Source: Asparagopsis taxiformis
Lineage: Eukaryota; Rhodophyta; Florideophyceae; Bonnemaisoniales; Bonnemaisoniaceae
Assembly (NCBI GenBank): GCA_030407315.1
Contig: JALQPE010000171.1
Span: 62,001-126,000, forward strand
Length of the DNA: 64,000 nt
Direction of reading: 5' to 3'
Shown here: positions 32,746-43,100 of the stretch, in pieces
Layout of the letters: each line of letters starts with the position of its first letter
How positions within the stretch are numbered: the first letter of the stretch is position 1
Made by a program: the position numbers and the translations under genes
The notes under the pieces: model-generated
What the model saw: only the letters and a program-made list of their open reading frames with translations
The model's database searches: none
What the model was told of the DNA's origin: nothing

Positions 32746-33391
32746 GAAGTACGGGAGGTCGGGGGACGGCAAGAGTGATGCGCATTACAGAGGATGTGTG
32801 AGCGCTATGCCGTGTGTCGACGAAATCGCGGTGGCTGGACGCCTGGTCATGCGATGAGGACAAAACCAAACAACAAATGGTGGTTTTTTACCACCACGAC
32901 GTCAAGAACTTGTTGGGAAGAGGAGTGTTGGGTATCAGCTGGAAACCCTGAGTAAAATATACGTAGGAGATAGGTGAGTCCACTTCTGGGGACGATGTAC
33001 CGAGGACTATGGTAGTGTGCATTTACGCAGGCCAGAAGACCTTTATAAGGGGAGGAAAAGGTGGGGGAGACGAACGCTTGTAGTCCTTGTTCTGTAATGC
33101 ACGTAGTGGTTTTGGTCGGGAGTATGCGAAGCGGAGACTTCATTCCGCCAACGTCTGGAACACAGCAATGGTGCTGCTTTCTCGCGGCATGTCGCGCTTT
33201 GCATCAGATGAATGTCTGTGGGGCGGATGGTCGGCCGTCAGCCATAACACTTTGATGTCACTGAGACGAAGAAACTGAACGAATGCTCACTCTGGTTGAA
33301 CAATTAGGACTCGCACACGGCTCCCTCAGTGCAAGGTAGTGTGCTGCGGGCTTCCAATATCACCCCTTTAATTTGGTACCGCGCTGGCTCT
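32746..33391. other. Convergent 3' region of H4 and ALDH genes
   Basis: 646 bp with no credible gene. Contains the hairpin at 32878-32896. Confidence 0.5.
32878..32896 (+). terminator. 3' hairpin downstream of histone H4
   Basis: TGGTGGT-TTTTT-ACCACCA forms a perfect 7-bp stem with a 5-T loop, 133 nt after the H4 stop. It parallels the hairpin after H3, though the stem sequence differs. Confidence 0.4.
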
Positions 33392-35352
33392 TCAGGAAGT
33401 TCCTATACTGCGAGGCTTCCATGTTGGGAATAGAGACATAACGGCGAGGTTTCGTAGATTGTCAACCTTGGACAGAATACCTCTAGAATACATCAAGTCG
33501 TTGATTTCCGCAGCAAACTCAAAAGCGTTTGCACCAGTCGGATACCGGAATGCCTTTGGCAACGTCGTCTTGACGGCCGACAGGCGGTCTCTCGTAACTG
33601 ACTTTGGAATGCAACATCCTCTAAGCCCTTCAACGCCCGCAAAACGATCTGATCCTGATTCCTTCGTGCCACCAAACGGCATGCTCTGGCAGAGGTAATT
33701 TGTGCCAAAGTCATTGACGTTGCCCATACCGACGCGCAATGCACTGAGAATCCTATCTGCTCGCCTTCTATCAGCCGAGAACACGGAAGAGCCGAGTCCA
33801 AACGGACATTTGTTCACCGTACCGCAAAGTACTGTATCGTCATCCCACTCAAAAATTGACATAACCGGCCCGAAAACTTCCTCGTGTGCAATGCGCATAT
33901 CCGGTGTCACACCACACAATACCGTTGGTTCATAATACGTTCCCTTTCCATTCACACTGGCTGCCTTACCGCCAGCAAGAAGCACAGCTCCATGTTCAAC
34001 AGCGTCATCCACCAAGAGCTGTATATCTCGCGTAGCACGTTCTCCCATCGTCATTGCGCCCATGTCAATCCCCAATCGGATTTTTTTCACGTCGGATAAG
34101 ACGCTATCCGTAAACTGCTGCATAACCTTGGCATGCACAAATACGCGCTCAACACCGATGCAATTCTGTCCCGCGTTTTGGAATACTCCGCGCAGACATA
34201 TGGAAACAGCGTGCCGGATGTCAGCATCATCACATATGATGAACGGGTCCTTTCCGCCGAGTTCGAGCACGGCTGGAAGCAGTTTTTTCGCGGCTGCTTC
34301 TGCGACCATTCGTCCAACCTTTGTGGATCCCGTGAAAAAGACCTTGTCGACGTCGGATTGCACGAGTGCTGCGCCTACTTCACCGCCGCCAACCACAACC
34401 TGCACGAGATCTGGCGGGTGGCCGCATAGGGCAATCGCTCTTCGAATGATACGCGTCATGTAGACTGACGAAAATACAGTGAGCTCGGACGGTTTCACGA
34501 CGATAGCATTGCCGGCGAAGAGAGAGGAAATGACCGGATTGATTAGGTTGTGCAGCGGATAGTTCCATGGAGCAATAGCTGCGATGACGCCCAAGGGCAT
34601 GTACTCTACACGAGCGGATTTGTGCATTGTCATCGGCCCGGTGGTGCGGTAATCATTCGTTAGCACAGCTTCACCTTCTGCTGTGACCCATCGCAGCTTT
34701 TCCAGGGTCGTAATAATCTCACCCATACTGGCTTCCAGCATTGTCTTGCCGGTATCCATGTGGGACACACGGCACAAAGTGCTCTGCTCGTACAAGATGT
34801 AGTTGTCAAAACGCGGAGCAAACGTCTGCGTTGGTGGAATGAAGTGTGCTTCCATGCGATTTGGGCATTTCGGGCGCGACGAACTTTTTCGGCAACTTGT
34901 TCCGGGGTATCAATTGGAATGTAGCCGAGTGAATCTGCAGTTGCAGGATTGAGAGCTTGGATTGCATTGGAATTGGGAGCGACCAGTAGAGGTTTGACGT
35001 CCTCATCTATAAAGAGATCGCTCTGTTCGTCCTGATTGGGATCGTAGTGGGCGGTCGGAAGCGGGACGGGGTCTAGGAACGGTTGTCGGCCGTAGAAGAC
35101 GTTGGCGGCGAAAGTAAGGAGAAGGACTAGTAGGGCGAGGGATAGGGTAATTGCGGTGATGATGAGGACGGATTTTGTAGATTCATTGAGATCCTCGTAC
35201 TGTGTTAGAAGTTGGGAAAGAGATTGGAGATGAATGGCACATTGGGTTGAGATCGGTGTTGTGGCGAGCCGCTGGGATAGTGAGAGTGAGAATTGGGATA
35301 TTCGATAGAAGAGATTTGAAGCGTAGTTTTCGACGGCCTGCATCAACTCCAT
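33392..35352 (-). CDS. Membrane-anchored aldehyde dehydrogenase, ALDH22/MSC7-like, with a frameshift
   Basis: The gene needs one frame change near 34807-34811. Frame one (from ATG 35352) encodes a hydrophobic anchor (about residues 62-85, LIITAITLSLALLVLLLTFAANVFY) and the start of the dehydrogenase through RRRLLRVL. The next family residues, DNYILYEQ, are one base out of frame: at TTTTGAC the G would have to be read twice, so a base appears to be missing. Downstream the domain is complete: WNYPLHN, ELGGKDPF (general-base Glu), GQNCIGVER (catalytic Cys), EEVFGPV and LCQSMPFGGTKESG. The closest type is plant ALDH22A1/yeast MSC7, NAD(P)-dependent and ER-anchored. A sequencing error, a pseudogene or ribosomal frameshifting are all possible. 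Confidence 0.85.
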
Positions 35353-36116
35353 AGTGGCAGCGATGGCGGGTAGCGCCTATAGCAGACAGGAGGAAGAAGG
35401 ATGAGATAGGGAGATGGGTGGGGCGATATATACACTAAATGGGAATAGGGTAGTGTCAGTGTATGTGATGCAGTGTATGAGGAAAGGGATTGTTCGCGTG
35501 ACATGGCAGATGCAATGAGCTCGCTCGTCAAACCAATGCGATGCGGTTTTGAGATGAGAGTCGACGCAAGAATAGGAGGTGGATGTGGCTTGACTGGATG
35601 GGTGTTTGTCCACATTTGGGATATCTGGCCAAATCTGATAACAGCAATGCGTGAAATATCTGAATAAATCTAGACTGGTGAATTGTACTTAAAAAACGGA
35701 CACAATCGTGTAGGACGAAGCGTCCAATGAGAGGGCGAGAAAGAAGTGCTGCACCGCGGTGGGCGGTTGTTATGAGAAACGGAAGAAATGTGCGGCCACA
35801 AATCCAAAGCGCACAACATTGCGCCATCGGGCGGTGCGCATTAAGCCACCAGATGTAAAAATCACAAGGAAATCTGTGAGCTGCGCCACTTATTCTGCAA
35901 TCACAGCAATGATTGGTTGAAATCTCGCTCTATCCACACCCATCCATAATTTTGTACCATATATGATTGATGGGTGTGCGCGCGCGCGCGGCCGCCAAAT
36001 CCGCCGTGTTGTAAAACCAATCTGTCCAACCAGCGTGTTGCGCATACGCATGGCCACTGAGTGCAAGGCGAGCGTCTGAGCTGCCGCGCACGCAAGCTGG
36101 GTGAGTGAGTGAGTGA
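35353..36116. other. Divergent promoter region between ALDH22 and MYB genes
   Basis: 764 bp without a gene. A (GC)n run GCGCGCGCGCGGCCGCC at about 35978-35994 could adopt Z-form DNA. A (GTGA)n tract (about 36099-36117) runs into the MYB start codon. Confidence 0.5.
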
Positions 36117-37205
36117 ATGTATCACGCCGCGATCGATCGCCGCTCGCAAACAGTCATGTCATCACAGCCGCCACAACCGCCGCGCTATCCGGCGCAGCCG
36201 ATGCAGCCGCCGCCGACGCAAATCCCAGCGCATCTCGCGCACGTGGTCAACCCGCAGTACACACTAACGGCGGCGCCGCAGCATCTACCATTGTCGCTTC
36301 CGGGACTGGGCATGCCGTTGCAGCCGGTAGCACACGCGCACTCGCACATGAGCGGGCATCACGGCGCGCATGTGCACCCACACGCCATAGCGACCTCGTC
36401 GGGCGCGTCGCCGCCGTCGGCGTTGCACGCGCCGGCGCCGGTACCGGCGGGCTGCTTCGACTCGTACGCAGGCGCGAGTGTGGCGCGTCTCAAGTCGGAG
36501 CTAGAGAAGGCGCATGCGGAAATTGAGCGGCTGCGCGCCAAGTTGGCCGAGTACGAGAAGGAACGCGCCAAGGCAGAGAGCCCCAAGGTGCAGTCGCGCT
36601 ATTGGACTCCCAGCGAACATAAGCGCTTTCTCGAGGCGCTGCAAAAGTACGGCGCAAAGGATGTGCGCGCTATTGCTACTTATGTCGGCTCGCGTAATGC
36701 GACGCAGGTGCGCACGCATGCGCAAAAGTATTTTTTGCGAAAAGCACGAGAGGCACGTGTGGACAATGCGCTGCAGTCGTCGCGTAAACGATCCATGTCC
36801 GAGTCGGATCTGGCACGCGTCGGTCGCTCGGTTCGTACTCCGCCTGGCTCACCGGTGATGCGGGAGGGAAAGCAAGCGCCGCCGCTTTTCCCGCAGGCTT
36901 CTTTGGCGCCCGATGTGCACATGACTAATGCGTCGTCTTCGTCGCTGTTGGCGTCGCTGCCGCCGACACAGAGCGATCATGTGGCGCAGGTGCAGCCGCC
37001 GGCGCAGCAGCAGGCTATTGTGCAACGGCAGCCGTTTTCTGGCGCGATGACGGCGGACGCGATGAAATCGGGCGCGGCGACGGCAGGTCCGACGGCTGGT
37101 AAACCTCCGGTGGCGGCGGGGAAATTGTCGGATACTACGGGTATTAATTTGCTGTCTATGGTGGCGAGTGAGAGAAAGATGGAGAGCGAAAAGATTGCGC
37201 GGTAG
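36117..37205 (+). CDS. Single-repeat MYB transcription factor (SHAQKYF type) with an adjoining coiled coil
   Basis: 362 residues from ATG 36117 (an alternative ATG is 36156). N-terminal 110 residues are Pro/Gln/His-rich. About 119-155 form a leucine-zipper-like coiled coil (VARLKSELEKAHAEIERLRAKLAEYE). It is followed at once by one MYB repeat at about 160-207 (RYWTPSEHKRFLEALQKYG...VRTHAQKYFLRK), whose THAQKYF is the SHAQKYF variant found in circadian and developmental MYBs of plants and amoebae. Nuclear DNA binding to TATCC/I-box-like sites is known for the family; dimerisation through the coiled coil is inference. The C-terminus is Gln/Ser-rich. No intron. Confidence 0.88.
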   Translation: MYHAAIDRRSQTVMSSQPPQPPRYPAQPMQPPPTQIPAHLAHVVNPQYTLTAAPQHLPLSLPGLGMPLQPVAHAHSHMSGHHGAHVHPHAIATSSGASPPSALHAPAPVPAGCFDSYAGASVARLKSELEKAHAEIERLRAKLAEYEKERAKAESPKVQSRYWTPSEHKRFLEALQKYGAKDVRAIATYVGSRNATQVRTHAQKYFLRKAREARVDNALQSSRKRSMSESDLARVGRSVRTPPGSPVMREGKQAPPLFPQASLAPDVHMTNASSSSLLASLPPTQSDHVAQVQPPAQQQAIVQRQPFSGAMTADAMKSGAATAGPTAGKPPVAAGKLSDTTGINLLSMVASERKMESEKIAR

Positions 37206-37635
37206 GATTGGTTGCAGGCGGTGACCCGGTTGCGGTTTTGTTGTAATTGGTTGGGATTTGGTCACTGTGCTGTCGATGGGTGTAGGTACGAACTGTACTG
37301 TTGTACTATTATCACAAGGACTTAGTTTTCTCATTGCCCGTGGGTGTAAATTGTTAAGTGATTCTGAGCGGAGATGGAATTCATCGATGCATACATTGCT
37401 GGAAAAGTGCTCTCAATCGTATCGACACACGTAACAGCAGCTCGTCGCTCACGTGAGCTTACAGACGCGATGGATCATTCATATCACTCGTTTCGTTTCG
37501 TTCCACGTGAACCGTTTTCGCTTCGCCAGTAATCCATCACGCGATGCATTGACATTTCCGCGTACATATAAACCGCGCTCAATCCTTCCCACCCTCCACC
37601 CACTCATCCATCCATCCATCCATCACTCACTCATC
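37206..37635. other. Intergenic interval with leader of the Cys-rich peptide
   Basis: 430 bp with no gene. Contains a (CATC)n tract just before the next start. Confidence 0.5.
37605..37624 (+). repeat. (ATCC)n tract upstream of the Cys-rich peptide start
   Basis: Four to five CATC units end 12 nt before ATG 37636, like the tract before paralogue B at 24443. Confidence 0.8.
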
Positions 37636-37953
37636 ATGCATCGCCACCTCCTCCGCGCCCTCCTGCTCGCAGTCGGCGTCGTCGTCGCCGTCGCAAAAAT
37701 CTTCCCGACCACCATCAGAACCGACCAAGACATGCAGCTCGTGCGCATGTGCGCCGCCTACCACAACGAGGCGTGCGCCCCGCCCGGGCCCTGTCTCCGC
37801 CGTGCCGACTGTGTGCAACGCGCATGCATGCCCGGCCCGGGCACCTGTCTAGAAGACCCGGACAACTCGTGGTGCGCCGACATCGGATGCGCGTCGGTCG
37901 AACGGCAGCAACGCGACACGCTAGCGTCGGCCGCGCGTAGATTGACTCATTAA
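37636..37953 (+). CDS. Small secreted cysteine-rich protein
   Basis: 105 residues. The N-terminus MHRHLLRALLLAVGVVVAVAK is a clear signal peptide with likely cleavage near residues 20-21. The mature part has eight Cys between about 44 and 90 (MC, AC, PC, DC, AC, TC, WC, GC), enough for four disulfides, and a short basic tail. No family recognised; it could be an extracellular-matrix, defence-type or signalling peptide. The frame is open upstream, but the first ATG is 37636. Confidence 0.65.
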   Translation: MHRHLLRALLLAVGVVVAVAKIFPTTIRTDQDMQLVRMCAAYHNEACAPPGPCLRRADCVQRACMPGPGTCLEDPDNSWCADIGCASVERQQRDTLASAARRLTH

Positions 37954-38025
37954 TTTGCTAATCCGTAACTGGTGCCATCTAATTTTTTGTAAACTATGCG
38001 TTTGATTCTTGCGACTTGCATCCAT

Positions 38026-39753
38026 TTATCGCTTGCTATCATCCAGTATACGCTCCCCTACCACAATCTCGTCCTCGTCCGCCAATGCAGGCGTGATCAA
38101 CAGCGGATGCGCTTCCGTGTTGAGTACCCACTCGTCCAGCGGTAGAACGTCGTCGTCGGAGAGCGTCAACCAAATGTACTTGAATGTTTCGGAAATCACA
38201 AATGAATGCATTACATTGTCCTTTTTCGGATTTCGTGACCGCGCCGTCTTCAGCACCGAATAACCGCCACTTTCTTCCCGGCAATGATGTTCAATGTTGG
38301 TGAACACGGACCATGCATACTCCCTGTACTTGCGCTTGCCAGTGTGACGCCACATGTAGAAAAACGCCTCCACTGCCTCCGGTCGTAGCTGATATCCGCC
38401 GCTCATGCGCCATTCATCATGCTCCCCGAGTCGAATATGCTCCCCAGACAGTCCGGACGGGCTCTTGGTGTACATTTTATAACACGTCTCCGTCAGCCCC
38501 TCCGCCAACTGCATCCATTGCCCCCGCCGCTCTACCTCGTCATCGCTGAGTCCATCCACGCCCAGCACAATCATGCCCGGAATATAGCACGAGAAATGGT
38601 CCATCTTGTGCGAGTATTGCATCGCTCCATCGCGCCCTGGTAACAGTTCCCGCACAATCATGTCACCATGTCGCGACGTATACATCGCCACTTGCACCAT
38701 GCTATCCACAACGCTCGCAAACAGATGCCAGTATGCAATCTCCCTACGTCCGCCCTGCACCCATACCTTGACCAAGTACTCAAAGTACGAATCGGCCGGC
38801 GCGCCCAGCGTCACCAAATTGGTGCTGTACCGCCCCGACGACAGCGACAGCGCAAACGGTAGCAACGCTTCATGTGGTGGCGCTAGACGCGCGTTGAACG
38901 ACTCCGCCGTCTGCAACTCCTGAATGACCCGCTCCGCCACTGCACGCAGCGAGCGCACCAGCGGCTGTGTGGAATGGTGCGCCAAAGCACGAAATTCCAA
39001 CTGTACACTACCGACCTCTGCAAGATACAGCAGATCACCTGCAACGTTATGCAACTCGCAGTTGCCCGTGTCGTTGAGATAACAGCGCGGCCACGGTAGT
39101 CCCGTCGGAGTCTCGAACGAAGCCGCAAGACGCACACCGAGCTCCTCTGCTTTCTCGAGAAACATCTCATCGCCTGACAAATGGTACATCGAAACCAAAC
39201 CGCCAAGGATACGAATCACCGTTTCAAACACAATCACGCGTCCGACTTTACTAAACTGCAACTGAGTAGCCACCCATTCGCGCGCGCGTTCGTAGCGCCC
39301 GTCCAGTCCGCCCATCATGTACAGGGTGCTCAACGAATCCACAATAGTCGTGCCCAGCCCCGATGCGAATGTGTCCTTGCCGTCGCGACTGACCGGTTGC
39401 AATTCGTCGTAGCCCCATGCCCAACGCGCATAGCCGTCCCATGCGTGGACGACGGCTTCCTTGACGCGTTCGCGCCGATAGGAAGTCTCCTGTTCGTACG
39501 TGTCCGCGTCCGCGTCGCAGGCTTGCTCGCGCGTCGACGCCGAATAGGAGCCCACCGGTTGGATTGTGCCGCCCGACTCAAAGCTGATGCGTAGCACGCC
39601 GCGATCCTTCTGGTCCAGATAGTCGCGTGCCGCGTTGGTTAGATTGGCTACGTGCGGAGATGGACTCTTCGTGCATAACTCTTCGCCGATTGCCAACGCG
39701 AAAATCGTCGCAATGCACGCGTGTGCCAGCAGCATGGACGCCGTGATATACAT
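38026..39753 (-). CDS. Class I alpha-1,2-mannosidase (GH47)
   Basis: 575 residues. An N-terminal hydrophobic segment (about 6-24) is a signal anchor, so the enzyme sits in the ER or Golgi lumen. GH47 signatures in order: VKEAVVHAWDGYARWAWGYDE, DSLSTLYMMGG, VFETVIRILGGL, DSYFEYLVKVWVQ, YQLRPEAVEAFFYMWR, HSFVISETFKYIWL and the C-terminal LNTEAHPL, whose Thr binds the catalytic Ca2+. This order fits ER mannosidase I/MNS rather than EDEM, which lacks the conserved Cys and has long tails. It would trim Man9GlcNAc2 to Man8 in N-glycan processing. No intron. Confidence 0.93.
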   Translation of the reverse strand: MYITASMLLAHACIATIFALAIGEELCTKSPSPHVANLTNAARDYLDQKDRGVLRISFESGGTIQPVGSYSASTREQACDADADTYEQETSYRRERVKEAVVHAWDGYARWAWGYDELQPVSRDGKDTFASGLGTTIVDSLSTLYMMGGLDGRYERAREWVATQLQFSKVGRVIVFETVIRILGGLVSMYHLSGDEMFLEKAEELGVRLAASFETPTGLPWPRCYLNDTGNCELHNVAGDLLYLAEVGSVQLEFRALAHHSTQPLVRSLRAVAERVIQELQTAESFNARLAPPHEALLPFALSLSSGRYSTNLVTLGAPADSYFEYLVKVWVQGGRREIAYWHLFASVVDSMVQVAMYTSRHGDMIVRELLPGRDGAMQYSHKMDHFSCYIPGMIVLGVDGLSDDEVERRGQWMQLAEGLTETCYKMYTKSPSGLSGEHIRLGEHDEWRMSGGYQLRPEAVEAFFYMWRHTGKRKYREYAWSVFTNIEHHCREESGGYSVLKTARSRNPKKDNVMHSFVISETFKYIWLTLSDDDVLPLDEWVLNTEAHPLLITPALADEDEIVVGERILDDSKR

Positions 39754-40194
39754 GCGCGCTCGCTGTTTCGTGTGCTCAGAGCGTTTGTCGTCGATGCCAC
39801 ATTACGGTGTGCTGTTGCAGACGATTGCTGCGAATGGCGCGGCTGGTTGGTTTGTGTTGGGACGCGCGGGGACAGACGATGATGAAACACTTTTTCTGGT
39901 TTATGAGTGCCGCTGCGGCACATCACGTGTTGGGCCAATTGTGCAGAAAAATCGACTGTCATGTCGAATTTGAATATTGTGCATGAACAGCGTTCAATTT
40001 CGTTGCCTGCTATCGCATCAAAGTTCAACTCGTAGCAATCCCTATGTGAACAACGTTTATCAACTATCAGATGCGCCATACTTCCACATATCACAAACGC
40101 CTCGACAAACAAACAACGCTTGAACGTAACAAATACATCGTCTAGAACTAACATCACACAACGATACAACAAACCATCTGAAACCCCCATAAAT
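39754..40194. other. Intergenic interval upstream of the GH47 gene
   Basis: 441 bp between two minus-strand genes. No gene seen. Confidence 0.5.
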
Positions 40195-43100
40195 CTACCG
40201 ATACGAAGAACGACCTCGATGACGTCGAAACCCTCGTGTAGAGCCAGTCCCAAAACCCCACCACGCCGACTGAGAACCTCCATCTCGAGCATTTCGAACC
40301 GCCACATCAGTTCTTCGTCCGTCACCACGCACAGAATCATCGTTGAAATACCCGTAAGTCTCCCTCCTACCATTTCGCTCAGCGGACGTATCTACAAAGC
40401 GCACTCGGTCTGCATTTCTATGCCGAACAACTGGAGTTTGCGTAGCCGAGAACCATCGTCCGTACCCTTGCAAAAGTCCCTGTGCTGGTCTGTCCCTGTA
40501 ATATCGTCTCCTCAGGTCTGCATCATCATTTTCGTCGCTTTCAGTGTCCGATTCCATGATACGCGGGCGCCCGCTCGGGTAGATGCCGGACCCGCCTCTA
40601 GACTCATATTCGTCGCTACCAGACTCGTATTCGTCGCTACCAGACTCGTACTCGCCGCTGCTCGAGTCGCTTGAACCGTTTCTTGATCTCGAATGAGACC
40701 TATAGCCACTTCTGTCACGTTCGCGCCAGTTGTATCCCCGCCGCTCTCTTCTATCGTCGTCGGATGAAGATTGTGAGCAATCTGAGCCTCCATCGCTCGA
40801 TCCAGATGACGAATTCGAGTCACCACGGTAACGAGAAATCTGCTCTCTTCCAACAGCATACTCATTAGAAACTGGTGACGGTTGCATTCCTGTAGCGTTC
40901 CGACCGAACCAGTACCCAAATACACCTCCTGATGGCTCGACGTATTGTGGTCTCAACGTAGATGCTCCTGCGTGGACATTTCCCCCCGCTCTTGCACCAT
41001 AGCCACGATTACCGATCATTGCAGCATCAACAGAAGCGTCGTCTTCAGAATTTTCCAACTCTTCAGATCTCTGCCTACTTTCATCATTGGAAACTTGTGC
41101 CCGTTTTGCGCTCTTTTGCATATATCTGGAAGCACTACCAGCATAGATTTCATCTGACTCATCAAAACAACTATCAACCTCAGATTCAACCTTGCGAGCT
41201 GTTCCATCATGAATTGTTGCAGTTACATTTGTATTTCCACTTATCCATCGCGATAGCCATCCAGCCTGTTGTTCGGATTCCAATTTCCCTGATTGTGACC
41301 GACGTTTCGATTTTCGTAAAGCCAATGATTGAGCACTCTCAACCGATGTGGAACTACTTGCGATTGTCAGTTCTCCACTCCCTTCACTTCCAACACTTTC
41401 TTCCGAAGATTCATTACTACTTTCACTCTCTTCCTCGCTGTCATAAATTTCTCCACCCTGACCTCCCGAATCTTCCGTATATATTGAACTTGTCGATCCA
41501 TCGCTTGCTCCATTCGACCCAGACATCGTGGACGTTTCATGCTCACGGTCCTCATTGTTGCTCCAATGATTATCATGCTTTCTTCCAGATGTTGAGTCCT
41601 CAGCACTTTGGTTTGCATTCCGCGAAGAGCTCCATCTTCCAAACCATCCAACATCTTTATCAGGAGAACTTCCTTTGTTGTTGAGACCTCGACTAGAAGT
41701 ACGGTACACTCCTGAAGAGGAATTAGTTTTGCTCCTCCCACAGGACTCTGAAGTTTTCTCTCTTGATATGTCTCGCGCGGAAAATTTCACTGAATGACTT
41801 CTGACCGGTCGACGTGCATAGTTGCTCTTTCCATTAATTGGTGAAGCTTCAGTACTGTTCTCCCTCAAACTAGAAACTGGAGACGGTAGACCAAAGGTGC
41901 TAGCGCCTTCACAACTGTCCGCTGAGAAGAATTCATCATCGTCTATTTCCTGCAAATCAGAATCATAAGAGGGTAAAACCGTACCCGGAGAGTCGTGGTC
42001 CTTCTTGGCGTCACTCGTGGCGTCCATCGAATATTTTCCCCATCCTTCCCCTGAGCAAGCCATGTTACGCATATTTTCCAAGAAGCCATTCTTTCTCTTT
42101 CCTCTGGTCTTAGAATGATTCAGCTCCCGGCCCGAGATATTCGCCAAATTGATGGGAATTGGCGGAATCTGGTTTCCCGACCTCCATCGACCAATGATTC
42201 TACTGACTGAAGAAAGAACAATTTGTGCTGCTAGTTCAGCATGGCGGACGGCTCTTGGAGCATTTGTCGGCGACTTGGGTTCAATAGAAATATAATCAGG
42301 AAAAGCATCTTCCCTGCTGTTGTTCAGACGAAAAACGAATGGGATCTCCGAATTGTCGGCGAATCGTTCATGTTGTAGAGGAATATCTACATTGTGTTGC
42401 TTGCTTCGTTTTTCGCTACCCCCGCGCCCCGACTTGTTTCCTTTTCCAGTATTTCCCGAATTTACACGTTTTGACCGAGACGCAGATCTTCCGATAAACG
42501 AACTGCTGTTTACAGCTTCAACTTGTACTTCAGACATGACAGAGCGCGAAAGCTGCAGTACAACTGCACGAAGCGAGTGGTTTGACTCCCACATGTCCCG
42601 AAACTCATGAGGCACAACTCGGAATGCTCCGAAACACAGCTTTCTACCTTCGGCACTGATAGCATCCCCCACAATTTCGATATCTTGACACTTTGAGAGT
42701 TTGCTTGCAAATGACGCCGCACTAATGATGCAAGTTTCATAAGTATCAACAGTATGTTGCAACTTCTTTGCAAACAAAACCATCGTTGCTTCGCTTGGAA
42801 TCCAAAGAGACCCAGAACGCAACAGACGGGCTGGCGAAAACTGCATAAAAGTACAGTTTCCAGCCGTGTGCAAGTAAACCATAGCGTTCCTTGCATTTTC
42901 TTCAAGGTGAGCGTAGATGGCTTTGTTCGCTCGTTCTACATGGCTTCGGGCTTTGTATTTCTTGCGCATTCGGTCTTCTTTAGACATTGCAAAAGATATT
43001 CTCACTATGCAACCAATACCATCGTATGTTGTCTTGATGTTGGTAGATTCAGCAAAACAAACAACCAACTTTTCGGAAAGAGCGGTTGCCTCGTCTACCA

